Source: Sanderia malayensis (Eukaryota; Cnidaria; Scyphozoa; Semaeostomeae; Pelagiidae). Taken from it: a stretch of DNA of 64,000 nucleotides. The DNA is taken from positions 58,170 to 122,169 of the forward strand of contig RQOL01000859.1 of the NCBI GenBank assembly GCA_013076295.1, written 5' to 3'. Under the pieces are notes generated by a model. The model searched no databases, was not told where the DNA came from, and was given only the letters and a program-made list of their open reading frames with translations. Position 1 is the first letter of the stretch. Each line of letters starts with the position of its first letter. A program made the position numbers and the translations under genes. Positions 45,364-58,400 of this stretch are shown here, piece by piece.

Positions 45364-46628
45364 AGTGCTAATGCAACAAATTCTTACCTGGTGTGTTTAT
45401 TTCAAAGGTCTATAGATTTCAATGCACTGATCAACGTGGCGCAAATAAAACTTGCAAATTATGTACTTTTTTCTCTATTAACCTTCAAAGTAGGCAATTT
45501 TGACCTTTTTCGTGCGAAAACTGAACATCACTGTGATGTCATCGAACGTTGTCTCTGCAACGTCAAGCAGACCTTCGTCTATTGAAATTCAACATGGCCA
45601 GCTGGGAGTGAGCACACACATCACGGGTGGTATCTCGCGAGGAAATAAATCATAGAACTACTTACATGTCGTAGAGATACATAACGGAAACAATTATACG
45701 ATTATTCAGTGTTATGAAAATGCATGGTTTCATAATGTTGCTGATAGTATTTCAAAACAAATCGAACAGAACAAGGTCTTTTTAAGAAGTTCAGCAGGAG
45801 ACAGACATCACTCGCACCCACCGACCAGGATAGCAGAATTTTGTTCATTATAGCGCTCATTTTTGCTTTGAAGTAAAGAAAGATATTGTGAAAAAATTAA
45901 AGATAAGATTAAAGCTAAAATTAAACGTTATTCCTGCAATAAATGCAGTAAACAAGGTCATAACCCAAAGTGTGAATCTCAGCTTTACTCTGGCCTAAGC
46001 ACTCTTTGCCCGGAGTTGTTAGGCTCGAGCTGACCAAAACAAATGTCAGAAGAATTGAGCTTTTTGGGGTGATATCGAGGGAATTTTAATTTCTAAAGTT
46101 TCTGAAAATAATTCAATGTCTGTAATTTTAAGTGAAATTAAGTTAATACAAAAAATAAGACCTGAGATAAGCTAAATCAGGGCTACGTGTCGTTCCACAT
46201 CAACTCAAAGCAACAATGGTGAGGCGGGATGACGTCACATTTTTCTGGAGGTACCCATCTTCAAACTTACATTGTGTCTCCAACTTTAAACAAAATGACA
46301 CAAATTATTGTCAGAACGATGGCTAAAAGATTCACCCTTACATTGGTTCAGCCGGAGCTCAAATATTCCCACCCTGAGTGGAGCTATTAATAAAAACCAG
46401 ACAATGCTCAAAAAAATCCATTGACTTCCATTGGGAAAAGTATTTGGGGTCTTCTGTGACATCACAGCGTTGCGATATGTTTCGCAAAGGGTAGCCTGAT
46501 TCAAGGTAAAATGAAAGTAACTTATACTTGTCAGATGCACATCAAAATTGCATCAAACTGATCAGTACATCTTTGGCTTTCACTTAAATTAAAAAAAATG
46601 ATATGTAAAATTTTGTCGCATTAGCACT
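45364..46628. mobile_element. Non-autonomous element with TTAA duplication (piggyBac-like)
   Basis: Starts AGTGCTAATGC-A-ACAAA and ends with the complement of AGTGCTAATGC-G-ACAAA, about 19-bp terminal inverted repeats. Flanked by TTAA at 45,360-45,363 and 46,629-46,632. The uninterrupted integrase gene has one TTAA at this codon (42,960-42,966), so the duplication is verified in the window. 1,265 bp with no coding frame of note (a C/H-poor frame at 45,391-45,585 is not recognised). TTAA targeting is the mark of piggyBac transposases. Confidence 0.85.
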
Positions 46629-46632
46629 TTAA

Positions 46633-47732
46633 TCAGATAGTGAAAATGTAGCTCCCACAACTTCTTCAGAACTCCTCTCCAGCTGAACAAGCTAAAACAT
46701 GGCCAGTGCTACTTCCTGGAATAGCAGATAAGATCAACAAATCTTATCATTCCACAATTGATGACATTCATTTTAGAGTGTACAGGAACAGAGAAATGAG
46801 ATCCTTAAATTTTACAATTGTCCCTGACGACACTATTTTCTTTGTTGAAAATGAGGAATTGTTAACACCTGATTCTGAAGATGAGGATGAGGACACATTT
46901 GATTCTGATGATGATGGTGATGATGAAGATGATGATGATGATAAGAGGTCTGACTGTAAGGGGACCAGTACTTGTTCTGTTGAAGACCTGTTGCAGTCCT
47001 GTGTTGGTTCTTCTCTTTCTAAGTTTGTTTTTCTAACACGCTGTCTTCTCAGTTGGTTTCTGACTCACTTGAATCACACACTAACAATTCAGGGACAGAC
47101 ACAGAGGTTGATGCTGAAGAAGATTTTGAACAGATCAAGTTCACCTCTTGTTTTTTTCAGCATTCTTTAACAAAGAGCAATTTGCAGCTACATGTTCTCG
47201 AGTCGACTGAATGCACCACTCATAGGAATATTCAGCATAACATAAAAAATTGTTCCGGGACAAATTTAATGTTCGAGATAGTGTACTGACAAAAAATCCA
47301 GCTGTGAAAATGTCTTCCATAAAGACTCAAGGCCCCTTTCCTTCTGCAAATGTTGTTGCTCAAGTCACTTAAATTTTACCCGAGGGTATACACAAGTTGG
47401 AGCTATCCCTGGGTCAAGAAGTTTTTGGAAAAGGATGTTTTCGATGGAGAGATTGTTCTTTTTAAGGCTGGCAAAAACAGCTTAGACATCTCAAATAATG
47501 TATCCCCAACGTTCTCAAATAAGAAGCACATCCTTGATGCAATATGCGACTTTGGTCTGCAGGTACGGCATACCATGTATCGGGCAGGTGTCACAAGAAG
47601 CAAGCATTTACCAGGCAACATCAACAAGCTTTTCCAACGCTATTTCAAGGGTCTTGATTGTGGTGTCTTGTCGCATTTGTATCAAGATATTGACTCTGAT
47701 TTGCAACAACAGTTTCATGTTAAGTATACAAA
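46633..47732 (+). pseudogene. Integrase C-terminal fragment, host copy H
   Basis: From SSPAEQAKTWPVLLPGIADK through the acidic D/E-rich insert (46,890-46,950), the GPY/F-like region (47,330-47,400, frameshifted) to the MYRAGVTRSK and LSHLYQDIDSDLQ segments. Close to G's gene throughout. Frame changes at about 47,035, 47,270 and 47,365. Interrupted at about 47,732 by repeat R. Confidence 0.88.
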
Positions 47733-49206
47733 CTAGCCGGGGGCGCTCGCGTTTGCTCGCTTCCCGGAAGGGGCAAGTGAAAAACTTAATGTTGTTGGCG
47801 CACGGTCATTCGCTCACGCTCATGCCCCTTTCAATCCCACGTACCATGGGTTAGCTCGCTACGCTCGCCTGTGGTTGGTGAACTTCTTGTGCTGCATTTG
47901 CTAACGCGCATGCCCCTTGCTACCCCTCTTACAATGGGTTAGCTCGCTGCGCACGCCTATGGTTGGTGCACTTCGTGCGCTACATTCACTAACGCTCATG
48001 CCAGTTTCTACCCCATTACAATTGGTTAGCTTGCTGTGCTCGCCTGTATACATACATACCTACATACATACATACCTACATACATACATACATACATACA
48101 TACCTACATACATACATACATACCTACATACATACATACATACAAAGATACATACTATACCTACTATAAAAACATAATATACCTACTATACCTACTATAC
48201 AAACATACTATACCTAATATACCTACTATAAGACATACTATACCTGCTATAAAAACATACCATACCTACTATACAAACATACTATACCTACTATATCTAC
48301 TATAAAACATACTATACCTACTATACCCACTATAAAAACATACTATACCTACTATACCTACTATCAAACATACTATACCTACTATAAAAACATACTATAC
48401 CTACTATACCTACTATACAAACATACAATACCTACTATACAAACATACAAACACTTGTGGAAAGTTCAAATGAGAAAAATCGTGCAAATAGAGCCTGAAA
48501 AATTCATAAGGTTTCATTGGGTCTAAGCGTTGCCAGCATGCCGAAGCAACGCCTACTACGAAAACTACAACTATTTAAACTCAAAATACAAAACAAAGCT
48601 GTCACCTGTGTTTTCTATTGTCTCCTGTAACTATCCAAAAGTGTTAGAAACAAATAGCAGCTCTTTATAAAAATAATTCAGTTTGTAAAACACTTTGAAA
48701 GGAGCTCTTTGTTGTGTTTGTTTTGTTAACACGCGTCTTCTCCAAAAATAGCTGCTGCAACCGAGGGCAAATAACGAAGAGGGACCGACAGCGCACGTGG
48801 GTTGCCGAAAAGAGCCAATCAAATTGCAGCAAGAGGCAAAACACGTCACATGAACAGCGAATACTTTCCTCGAAAATGGATTTCGCGACGCGAATTTGGA
48901 AGTTTCGTGAGAGTAAAACGTCGTTTTTTCATGATAGCCAATTAGGTGTACTTTAACAAAGAATTTCCTAACCTTTTAGTCGAAACTGTAAGCTCTCATA
49001 TAGATAACTTTCTGGTTCAGCCGGCAAGGAACAGCTCACTTAAAAATAGGGAAGATTAAGGGCCTCAGAAAAAAGCCTTTATGGATACCTCGTTTGCCGT
49101 TTTGGCCCACTGTTTTGGGGCGTTCCACCTATTGTTTCGGGTCGAATCTATTGTTTTTGGCAAGGAAAGTGCGTCATCACATGACTCTGCAGAATATATA
49201 TATTAG
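47733..49206 (+). mobile_element. Compound repeat R inserted in host copy H
   Basis: Insert boundaries follow from the uninterrupted gene (AAATATACAAAATGCATCGA near 41,860). Order: GC-rich head (CTAGCCGGGGGCGCTCGCG), three short GC-rich units (47,790-48,045), an ATAC microsatellite (48,046-48,145), an ACTATACCTACT-type tract (48,150-48,440), then a 0.5-kb unique tail (48,440-48,960) that recurs at 63,430-63,950, and a further 250 bp ending ATATATATATTAG. No coding region. No clear terminal repeat, so mode of movement is unknown. Confidence 0.75.
48046..48440. repeat. ATAC microsatellite and derived tract
   Basis: (ATAC)n with CTAC interruptions, grading into ACTATACCTACTATAAAAACAT-like units. 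Open frames reading HTYIHTYI in it are artefacts. Confidence 0.95.
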
Positions 49207-49590
49207 AATGCATCAATGAATTAAAATCAACAGGCTTCTCCAGTTTTTTGTATGGTTTAGTTGCATGGGAGAGAAGACAAAAGGTGTGGCTTAGCAATTC
49301 TTTGCTAAAATTTCTCAATGCTGATAATCAGCGCAAATGTATAGAGTGCTTCAGTGGCATAAATTGCAACTGCAGCCATGCATGTTGTCAGCAAATGGCT
49401 CTAAACTTTGCTGAGCGATATGGCGTTAAGGCACAAATAGCTAAGAAGCAAACATCTTCTGGTGGAAAAAAGCGCAAAAGAGTTGCCAAATCTATGGAAA
49501 CGACTTCAGCACCACCTAAAAAACACCAAACTAGCATCAACGGTCAAAACGAATCAAGTTTCCAAATTATTGACTCGTCAATACAAGATG
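49207..49590 (+). pseudogene. Integrase tail/linker fragment, host copy H
   Basis: Reads FFVWFSCMGEK region in shifted frame, then the open frame 49,248-49,601: Cys-rich tail (CIECF, CNCSHACCQQM), NFAERYGVKAQIAKK and a KKRKRVAK basic stretch. At 49,416-49,418 it has CGA where G's gene has the TGA stop, showing the linker was originally translated. Similarity to G ends at about 49,590; the protease part is lost. Confidence 0.88.
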
Positions 49591-51040
49591 ATATATATTA
49601 GACTAGGGGTCATCACTCGCTTCGCTCGTTCGCCGCAGCCGGTCAAGTAAACGAAGCTTAATCTGGTTGGCGCACTTCGTGCGCTGCATTCGCTCCCACT
49701 CATGCCCCTTTCAACCCCACCTACAATGGTTTAGCTCACTGCGCTCGCCTGTCTATCTATTATCAAGAAACATTGACTGATAGGGCGCACTTTGTGCGCT
49801 GCATTCGCTTCGCTCATGCCTCTTTCAACCCCACGTACAATGGGTTAGCTCGCTGCACTCGCCTGTCTATCTATTATCAAGAAACATTGACTGATAGGGC
49901 GCACTTCGTGCGCTGCATTCGCTTGCGCTCATGCCCCTTTCAACCCTACGTTCAATGAGTTAGCTCGCTGCGCTCGCCTGTGGTTGGCGCACTTCGTGCA
50001 CTGCATTCGCTCCCGCTCATGCCCCTTTCAACCCCACCTACAATGGTTTAGCTCGCTGCCCTCGCCTGTCTATCTATCATCAGGAAACATTGACTGATAG
50101 GGCGCACTTCGTGCGCTGCATTCGCTTACGCTCATGCCTCTTTCAACCCCACGTACAATGGGTTAGCTCGCTGCGCTCGCCTGTGGTTGGCGCACTTCGT
50201 GCGCTGCATTCGCTTCCCTCATGCCTCTTTCAACCCCACGTACAATGGGTTAGCTCGCTGCGCTCGCCTGTCTATCTATTATCAAGAAACATTGACTGAT
50301 AGGGCGCACTTCGTGCGCTGCATTCGCTTGCGCTCATGCCCCTTTCAACCCTACGTTCAATGGGTTAGCTCGCTGCGCTCGCCTATGGTTGGCGCACTTC
50401 GTGCGCTGCATTCGCTAACGCTCATGCCCCTTTCCACCCCACTTACAATGGGTTAGCTCGCTGCGCTCGCCTGTCTATCTATTATCAAGAAACATTGACT
50501 GATAGGGCGCACTTCGTGCGCTGCATTCGCTTACGCTCATGCCTCTTTCAACCCCACGTACAATGGGTTAGCTCGCTGCGCTCGCCTGTGGTTGGCGCAC
50601 TTCGTGCGCTGCATTCGCTTACGCTCATGCCTCTTTCAACCCCATGTACAATGGGTTAGCTCGCTGCGCTCGCCTGTCTATATATTATCAAGAAACATTG
50701 ACTGATAGGGCGCACTTCGTGCGCTGCATTCGCTTACGCTCATGCCCCTTTCAACCCCACGTACAATGGGTTAGGTCGCTACGTTCGCCTGTCTATCTAT
50801 TATCAAGAAACATTGACTGATAGGGCGCACTTCGTGCGCTGCATTCGCTCACGCTCATGCCCCTTTCAACCCCACGTACAATGGGTTAGCTCGCTGCGCT
50901 CGCCTGTCTATCTATTATCAAGAAACATTGACTGATAGGGCGCACTTCGTGCCCTGGATTCGCTTATGCTCATGCCTCTTTCAACCCCACATACAATAGC
51001 TTAGCTCACTGCGCTCGCCTGTCTATCTGTCTGTCTATTT
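49591..51040 (+). repeat. GC-rich satellite of repeat R, long array
   Basis: Head (GCCGCAGCCGGTCAAGTAAA) followed by alternating units of about 115 bp (with TATCAAGAAACATTGACTGA) and about 80 bp (with GTGGTTGGCGCAC). Each unit has the palindrome GCGCAC-TTC-GTGCGC and CAATGGGTTAGCTCGCTGCG. About 14 units. G+C content contrasts sharply with surrounding A+T-rich DNA. Open frames in it (for example 49,773-49,958) are repeat artefacts. Confidence 0.93.
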
Positions 51041-53269
51041 TTGCATTGACATGCAACATTGGATCATAAGATGGCAATTGACCTTTGAAAGCACAAAACC
51101 TTAGGTGAAGGGATAGTAACAATTCGAATGAATGTAAATTGTAACTTTGGGTAGGTTAGCAGAACAATGAACTTAAATTTTACTCTACCATTTGAGCAAG
51201 GATAGTTGTCTCCCAAGGATAAAAGTAATACATTGTTATTGTGTCCCAGATCAGTCTATGAGGCAATAACATGACACAAAAGCTAATTAAATTACAATGT
51301 GATAGAAACTTACATAAACAGAATTCTCCTTTCATGAGTTTTTCAAGGATTCCATTGACTTTTCATGCATAGTGTAGTAAATGTTTGTTTCAGTCATTTG
51401 ACATTTGCACATGGTGTGAATAGCAAGTATTAGTGACATTGACAGCTTCGGTTAATCACTTCAGTATTTGTTTCACTAAGAATCATATAGGAAAAAGGAA
51501 GAATTATTAGTCAATGAAATGACAATATGATAGTTATAGGGTAATAGGACAACATGATAGTTTTGCAGCCATATTCATCAATAGCCCTTGCGGAATAGAT
51601 GAAAAAAATGTTTTAAATGCAAACTGAGTGAAAATCATCTTCCCACTGGTGTATGAATGCTTCATTCATCATCAGTATTGAAAATAACAATAGTTTGATG
51701 AGGATGTCAATATAATTTTCTTCTGACACATACATGGAGGCAATGAACAAAAGGAATCAATGAATTGGTAAATACTTCAAGAATTATTTTAAATCCAAGC
51801 TAACACTGGGAGGCACATGTAGTCAGGGCATCAACAATCTATTTTGGAAGCAAATAAACTATAAAGGTATTAAATAAGTAATCAAAATTTTCGATTTCGT
51901 TGCAATCAGTAAATTTTTCATGACCTAACAAAAATTAAGATGGTTTAACAATTTGATGAAATTGAATTGGGAATAAGTTAAAAATCAAGTATAAGTGTAT
52001 TACCTGTAGCATACATTGAAAATGTCCCCTGTAAATTTGGAAATAGTTTCCCAATTATAAGTTGTCCTGTTTGATGATCTTTTTGTGATGCAAAGCCAAG
52101 CTGTTTCAAATTCATATTTCAAAAGTTATCGTTGAGCATTGATGGAAAAGAGGCCAAAGTTTTTCAACGACCTCGTTTCAATGGCAGATAAAGGGTTATT
52201 TTTGGTGAAGAAGAGCAGAAATGCATCTCATTAAGAACGTACATTGATGAAGCTCAGTAAATTAGAAGAGAGTAGATTAATCCTGCATTGTTTTTGCATA
52301 TAATGTATTAGTACATAAACGGTAAAAAGTAAGTATCATTCATGCTAGCTTAAACTATGTGCTACACACAACTATAAAAAAACTTTTGGCATACAATTTC
52401 ATAAAGGTAAACATGAGCTTTAACATGCATGAATTAATATGTACACATACTTCTGATGTCCATTTAATGTTCATGTTTTATAAATGGAATAGTGAACATG
52501 AATGAGAGATAATTTGTCCCGTCTGTAAATAGTATTGATTTCTTCATCATGTGGAGTGTTCAGCAATGTCGACAGCATTCTTCAATAGGAATTCATACTC
52601 GCGTGACACATATTAATGCGTTTTCACCATTAAGTTTGGTAGTAGTAAAAAAGAAGATTGCCGGTTACATTAGTTTAAAGCTCGAACACCAACTTCAAGG
52701 GGTAACCTTTGTTCGAGGTTTCCTTGTTCATGAAAACTGCAATTTAAATGTGGAATACTAAATAATATCAGGTCATCTATATTGTTATAATGAATAAGTA
52801 AATGAGTTAATTGGTTGAGAGGAAGGTAATGCAATGCTAATTATTGTTAAAACAGTTATGGTTAATGGACAGATTGCAGTTTTCACAGAGAAAAGGAAAG
52901 CCATACTCCCATAGGCAATATCGGAGAGCATGGCAAAGCATATCTCTTCTGATACGGGTGCTACCGAGGACCCAGATTGTGTTGTTGCTGTTGGCGAACA
53001 CCCCCGGACACTGGAGTGTTGTGAAAGTGCCCGGATCGTTCTTGACGGATCTTATTGACTGGAGTGGCGTGGCAAACCAGCAATGTTCAAAGCTTTTTAC
53101 GGCTTTGCTTTCTGAGTGTTGTGCTGATATCACAACAGGAAACATCACACTGTAGTGCAATGCCGATCCGCTAGAACCACAATCTGAGCCCCGTATTTTG
53201 TGTGTGTGCATTTTGGTAGACTGACACCCTCTGTGAGCAACGCAATTTATGCTCAAAAGTTTGTGAAGA
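51041..53269. other. A+T-rich region and probable 3' flank of Helitron copy 2
   Basis: 51,041-52,850 has no recognisable gene; 52,549-52,761 is a short open frame without motif. 52,837-53,270 lies just downstream of the Helitron stop; its minus-strand open frame merely continues past the stop and is not supported. It probably contains the Helitron 3' terminus, but I could not identify a hairpin plus CTRR end with confidence. Confidence 0.4.
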
Positions 53270-53272
53270 CCT

Positions 53273-56200
53273 TTACAGGACTTCTTGGAAGACAATGTTT
53301 TTTGTGTTCCTGTGTGCTTCCTCTGGGAGGAATACTTTGAGCCCGTCAAATGATGTTGCTCTTGACATGGCCACATATAACTGACCATGTGTGAACACGG
53401 GCTCAGGTAAATACAAACCAACATACCTGAGAGATTGTCCCTGTGCCTTGTTGATAGTAAGGCAGTATGCTAGTCTGACTGGAAATTGCCGTCGCTTGAT
53501 GTTGAACGGCATCTCCGTGTCTTGTGTTGACAATGTTATTCTGGGAATCATGACCTGCTGGCCTCTGTGTTCCTTCGTGATGATCTCTGCTGTGATCACG
53601 TTACGTCGGAGATGGCGTACAATGAGTCTTGTGCCATTGCAAAGACCTTTCTTTGGATTTAGATTCCTCAGAAGAATGATTGTTGCACCAACCTTAAATA
53701 AGGAATGTTCGAGATTACGATGTGTATCATCGGATGACCATTATTATTATTTAAAATAAGTGTAAAATTAATGTATAATTAGTACATATAAGAAAATTAT
53801 ACCTTGAGTCTAAGTCGATGTAATGGCATTCCGTTAGGAGTTAGATTGTTGATAAACTCAATTGGATATGCCGCCTCCTCATCTGGATCCTCTGTTATCA
53901 CACTGTCTGTGCTGTAGTATGTTCTGTCAGGAGTCTGTAGTCTTTCCAGAATGATGTCATTGATTTGATGTGAGAAGTCATTCTTTGGGGTAAGACAACA
54001 ACGTTCTGACATGGTTACCGGATCCAGCATGAGGTGGGACTGTGGTGTATTAGGCTGGGGATAAATGAAGTTGAGCATTTCCTCTTGCGAAGATGTGCAT
54101 ATTTGATGTGGCAAAGTGATGTTGTCAAGTGCATCATGTGGTTCTTGTTTGTTGCCGAGTCTTAGAAGCCATTCTGAGAATTCTCTGTAGGATTCATCTT
54201 GGACAGCTCTCATGTTTGTGTGCAGGCGATGTTGTTGAAACTGTGCCCACAAATCACTGATTTGATATGATTTAAGACTCTCTGATACGATTTTTTCTCT
54301 TCCTGCTTTGGGGACAACAGGTAGAACTTGTCTGAAATCGCCACCAAGCAACATGAATTTGCCACCAAATGGCTTTTCAACTCTTGTGATATCCCGAAGC
54401 AGTCTGTCAACTGCTTGTAATGCCAATGCTGGTATCATTGAAGCTTCATCCCATATGAACAGGGTTGTTTCACGCAAAACTTGTGCTCTTGGCTCTGTCT
54501 CTTGACATTGCATGTTGATTCCAGCTTCAATGGTATTGGAATTTGGAATTGCGAATGCGATGTTCTGCCATTGATAAGCAGTGTTGCTGCAATTCCTGAC
54601 CAAGCCATACACTGAACTTTGTGTCCAGATGCATGAAGATTACGAACCAACGTGTTGTAGAGATATGTTTTCCCTGTGCCAGCTGGTCCGTCGAGAAAGT
54701 GACAGTTCTGCTCTGATTGCGCTTCAATTGCTTGAATAATGGCTGTGTAAACAACTCGTTGTTCTGGATTCAAGGCAGCGTGCATTTGTTCTCCTTGCTC
54801 TCTTTCATGTTCAACATCCATGTGATCTTCCTCTGAAAACATAAACAATAGTTTATTTGGTAGAAATAGAATTATATATTATTGGCTAAATTATTACAGT
54901 GAATATCATCATGGTAAGTTGTAAATCACCTTGTTCTGGGATGACAAAGTCGGCCGGTAGCTGAGGAAGGTGATCGTAATTCGTGATGGACAAACCATGA
55001 ACCTTCAAATTGTTGTCAATATCATGTAGACATTGATACATGTGTCTGTCTTGGAAGGTTATGTCTGGATTGTTGAGTTGATCACGTCTGACAAAGTCTT
55101 CACTCATTGCTTCTTTGAAGGCGTTGAAGAGTGTTCTGATGTCTGATGGTGTTTGAAAGAGTAGCAATGATGCAAACAACTGTCTGAGTTGTGAAGGCAT
55201 ATGGAAGATGGCAGCTTCATCAAGGCAACGTGTGATTTCGGCATCATCTTCTAATAACCTAGAGCTAATGCTGCATCTTTGAAAGAGTCACATAGATTAC
55301 CTTCTACCGTGCGAAGGTCTTCAAATGAAGTAGCACCTCGTTGATGCAATAGCAAAAGTCTGAGTGCAAATTTTTGCTCGCAAGGTCTAGGCTGCACTTG
55401 ATTTACTCTACCAATGATTGGCATTGTTCTTCGTTGTCTGGCTGTCCATGTTTTTGAACGTCCTGGAAGACATAATGCTCTGGTATCTCATGATAGAGGT
55501 ACTGATGTGCAGCTGGATCTCGCTGGTTAAGTTCAAACCATGCTGTAAGTGTTGTTCTATCACCAATGTTGTTCAGTCTTTGTTCGTTATCATTGTCATG
55601 AAAGATGACTTGTTGCTCAAATGGTAGATGAACAGAAAGCCATTTGACTATGTGGCTCTTGTCGTGCATGGGGAACTGCATAAGCCGATAGACAGCTTCA
55701 TGTGGTCCAATATATCTTGCATTGATGTATTGGCGCACCTCGTCGTGTTCAATGTCTTGAGGTACTTGCTGTTGATTTTCCACAAGAATTTCAACATGTG
55801 CCATATCATGTCCTTTGTGGATATATTTGAAAATGTACTTGACACTTTTTACAGTACTGCATATTTCCACGTTGATATGACACTGATATTTGATGATTAG
55901 GTGTCTGTTGTGGGGCACTACCCAAGTATCATCCAAAATGCGATCATGTACATTGACTGGATGGAGACAGCGTCGTCTGTAGAGAGGATAGCCGTTAACA
56001 TTAATTTGAGTTTCAGCAACTTGTTCTTTTGGAAAGTGCTTTTTGCATTTGTTGTTTTCCATGCACACGCACTGAGGATTTAAATTTCCACAGGGTCCGT
56101 GTGTCATGTGCTTTAGGACCAACTTGTGGTATTTTGCATCCTCAGGGTCTGGAATCTCTGCTGATATGAGTTGATCCACCTGATAACGAATGCAATAATT

Positions 56201-58349
56201 AACGATTTTATAATAGAAATGACGTACAGAACAGTTGTATTGTGCATTGGATAGAAATTTAAAATGAGAGAAAGAATTATTAGTATTTGCAAATATTACC
56301 TGTTGTGGTGTTCGTGGTTTATCAGCTTGTGAAAGAAACAGGATCATGTGTGCGTGTGGCAATCCTCTCTTCTGAAATTCTATGACATACATATGTGCAG
56401 TGACATGTCCAAGAATGTTGTTGTGTAGTATGTCTTCGAGTAGTTCTTTGAGTTTCAGTTGAAATACTCGTGTGACAATGTCCGGTCGATCATTGGCCGT
56501 CTGATACGGATGAATATTTTCTTCAATCTCCTTCCATTTAGGATTGGCAGTCATTGTGAGGAAGATGTCTGGCTTGCCATACTTTCTCACGATTGTCATT
56601 GCGTCTTGAAAATGTTGATACATGTTTCTTTGGCTGCCTGGAAAGGATGACGGTAGAATGATAACACGGCCAACATCGATGTGTATGGGCTGATTCGGAT
56701 TGTTAGCCCTGGCTATCTGGTTTTCGATTTCAGCTCTTCTGTGGAGATGATCCATCAGGCCACGATATGTGTCAACACGAAGCTGACGTTGATTATTCAT
56801 AATCCAGTGCAGTTTATTGCCTTCTATCTTCGTATATGCATCTACCAGATACTGTTGAAATAGAAGTGATGCAATGTGGATGGCTGAGAATGCATCCCTG
56901 ACCTGGATTCTGTATAAATAGTATTCAGCGAGGGTTAGTCTGGTACGACGGTTACGATTGTTGTGGTGTTCACCCGCTATGTGTGCTGTCGGCAATCGTT
57001 GAAGGTCCAAACTGTAACCTCTGTCACCATGAAAGAAAATCAATGGATACGTGAGAGGATCGGCAATAGAATTTGTTGCGTATATCTTCATAAGATCTCC
57101 ACGTCTTGTTTGAATCTGCAATTCTCTATCATCAGGATTCGGTGCACCTCCATTCTGTACTGTGTATATAGCTGCAATTTCTCTGGCAGTTGGATTATCG
57201 TATCTGCGGTCTTGTTGTGGGCGACCTGTTATGATCATTTTGAATGTCGGAACAGGCTGATTGTTTGCAATAGCTTGCTGCCGCTGTTCCCCAATATTTC
57301 ACCCATGCTTCGATAATGTTGTGCAAATCGATTGACTGCCATTAATTCATTTTGGAGAAGTGCAACAATGTCCAAATCAAGACGTTGTTCTCTTGCAGTG
57401 TTTTGCCGTTCCTGCAATGCCTGTTGCGTGTCCATGATGTATAGTTCTGCGTATTTTCTGGATCTGTCTGTCTCTGTTACACCTGTTAATGATGCAAAGC
57501 ATAAGTTAGGTAAATAGAAATTCAACTGTAGCCAGCATAAATGAATAATAAGTTATATTGATAATGACTGGAATCATATTGTATCAATTACCTGTCATGT
57601 GATATGCCTTTCCATGAATTGTGATAACTGGTGGTCCAGCTCTAGGATGACGTACAATATTAGCCTTCCATGATGCCATGGCCATTAATGAGTTGTATTG
57701 GCGGAAGTGCTTTAAGAAATATTTAGATTCGGCAGTATCACCAGTGTATAAATGCATGACACTTACTGGAGGTGGTTCAATTTGATCCAGAGCAATTAAA
57801 CCTCCCATGCAACATTTGTTGTATTGTTTTTTTGTGTTTTGTTCTTCTTTGAAGTACTTTGCACCACAATGAATACATGTTCTGTTCATTTTATTCAAGT
57901 GGTGTGGTAATGGGGAGAAGGGGATGAGGTTTTCAGCTTCATTGTTCTCGGGGACAGGGTTTTCAACTTGCATTTGCTGATCTTCAACTGGTTCTGGTAT
58001 CTGATTTTCATCGGTACTGGAACTACATCTTGCATCTCGATGTCTACAGGTTGTCCTGCTGCTGGAAGCCCTTGGTTCTGAATGGGAAGCTCTGGTTCCA
58101 TGTCCATCTCCATTGGCTGTATCTCTGGAAGAGGATACTGTGCCGGAAATGGTTGATATTCAGGGCTTCTAGCTGACGGTTTTCGAGCTGCAATTGTTGA
58201 AGATCGTTGTGTGCTGCAAGTGGGTTATCCGCATTTCCTGCCTGTTGAGGTTGAAGCTGTTGATTGATCTCTCTGCAATGCTGCATATTATCCCGCACTT
58301 GATTTCTGCGTCTGTCACCGGTTATACTTCTCCTGGTCTTGCGCGGCAT
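53273..58349 (-). pseudogene. Helitron copy 2: RepHel replication initiator-helicase, nearly complete
   Basis: ATG at 58,349 (MPRKTRRSITGDRRRN). Order: Q/P-rich leader, zinc motif CIHCGAKYF...CC (57,880-57,790), intron 57,591-57,483, KM-x-ITGRP segment, HUH motif GLPHAHMILFL (about 56,365), intron 56,299-56,180 (120 bp, in phase and open), two-Tyr motif QYINARYIGPHEAVYRL (about 55,735), intron 54,929-54,833, Walker A GPAGTGKT (about 54,690), WDEAS (about 54,445), GGDFRQVLPVVPKAGRE, intron 53,802-53,693, VGATIILLRNLN and the final TINKAQGQ and YVAMSRA blocks, stop at 53,273. Frameshifts at about 58,130-58,000, 57,291, 55,440 and 55,262 mean it cannot encode the whole protein. Rolling-circle transposition function is family knowledge. 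Confidence 0.88.
56180..56299 (-). other. In-phase intron inside Helitron copy 2
   Basis: GT at 56,299-56,298 (CAACAG|GTAATA) and AG at 56,181-56,180 (TTATCAG|GTGG). 120 bp, a multiple of three and stop-free, so conceptual translation reads through it. Helitron copy 1 lacks it: the flanking codons are contiguous at about 3,355-3,385. Confidence 0.8.
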
Positions 58350-58400
58350 AGTGCAAGTTGTGATATGAAAAAGAAGTATAAAGTACAATTATGCAATACT

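Larger units (their letters stand above)
53273..58400 (-). mobile_element. Helitron copy 2 (extent of coding remnant; termini not found)
   Basis: Element span is set only by its coding sequence. Typical 5' TC and 3' hairpin-CTRR ends were looked for and not identified. Orientation is opposite to copy 1, and the two are clearly diverged (about half of aligned residues identical by eye). Confidence 0.7.

Noticed and set aside
52837..53424. Minus-strand 195-codon frame below Helitron copy 2
   Set aside because: Overlaps the real helicase C-terminus in another frame and has no motif; likely chance.
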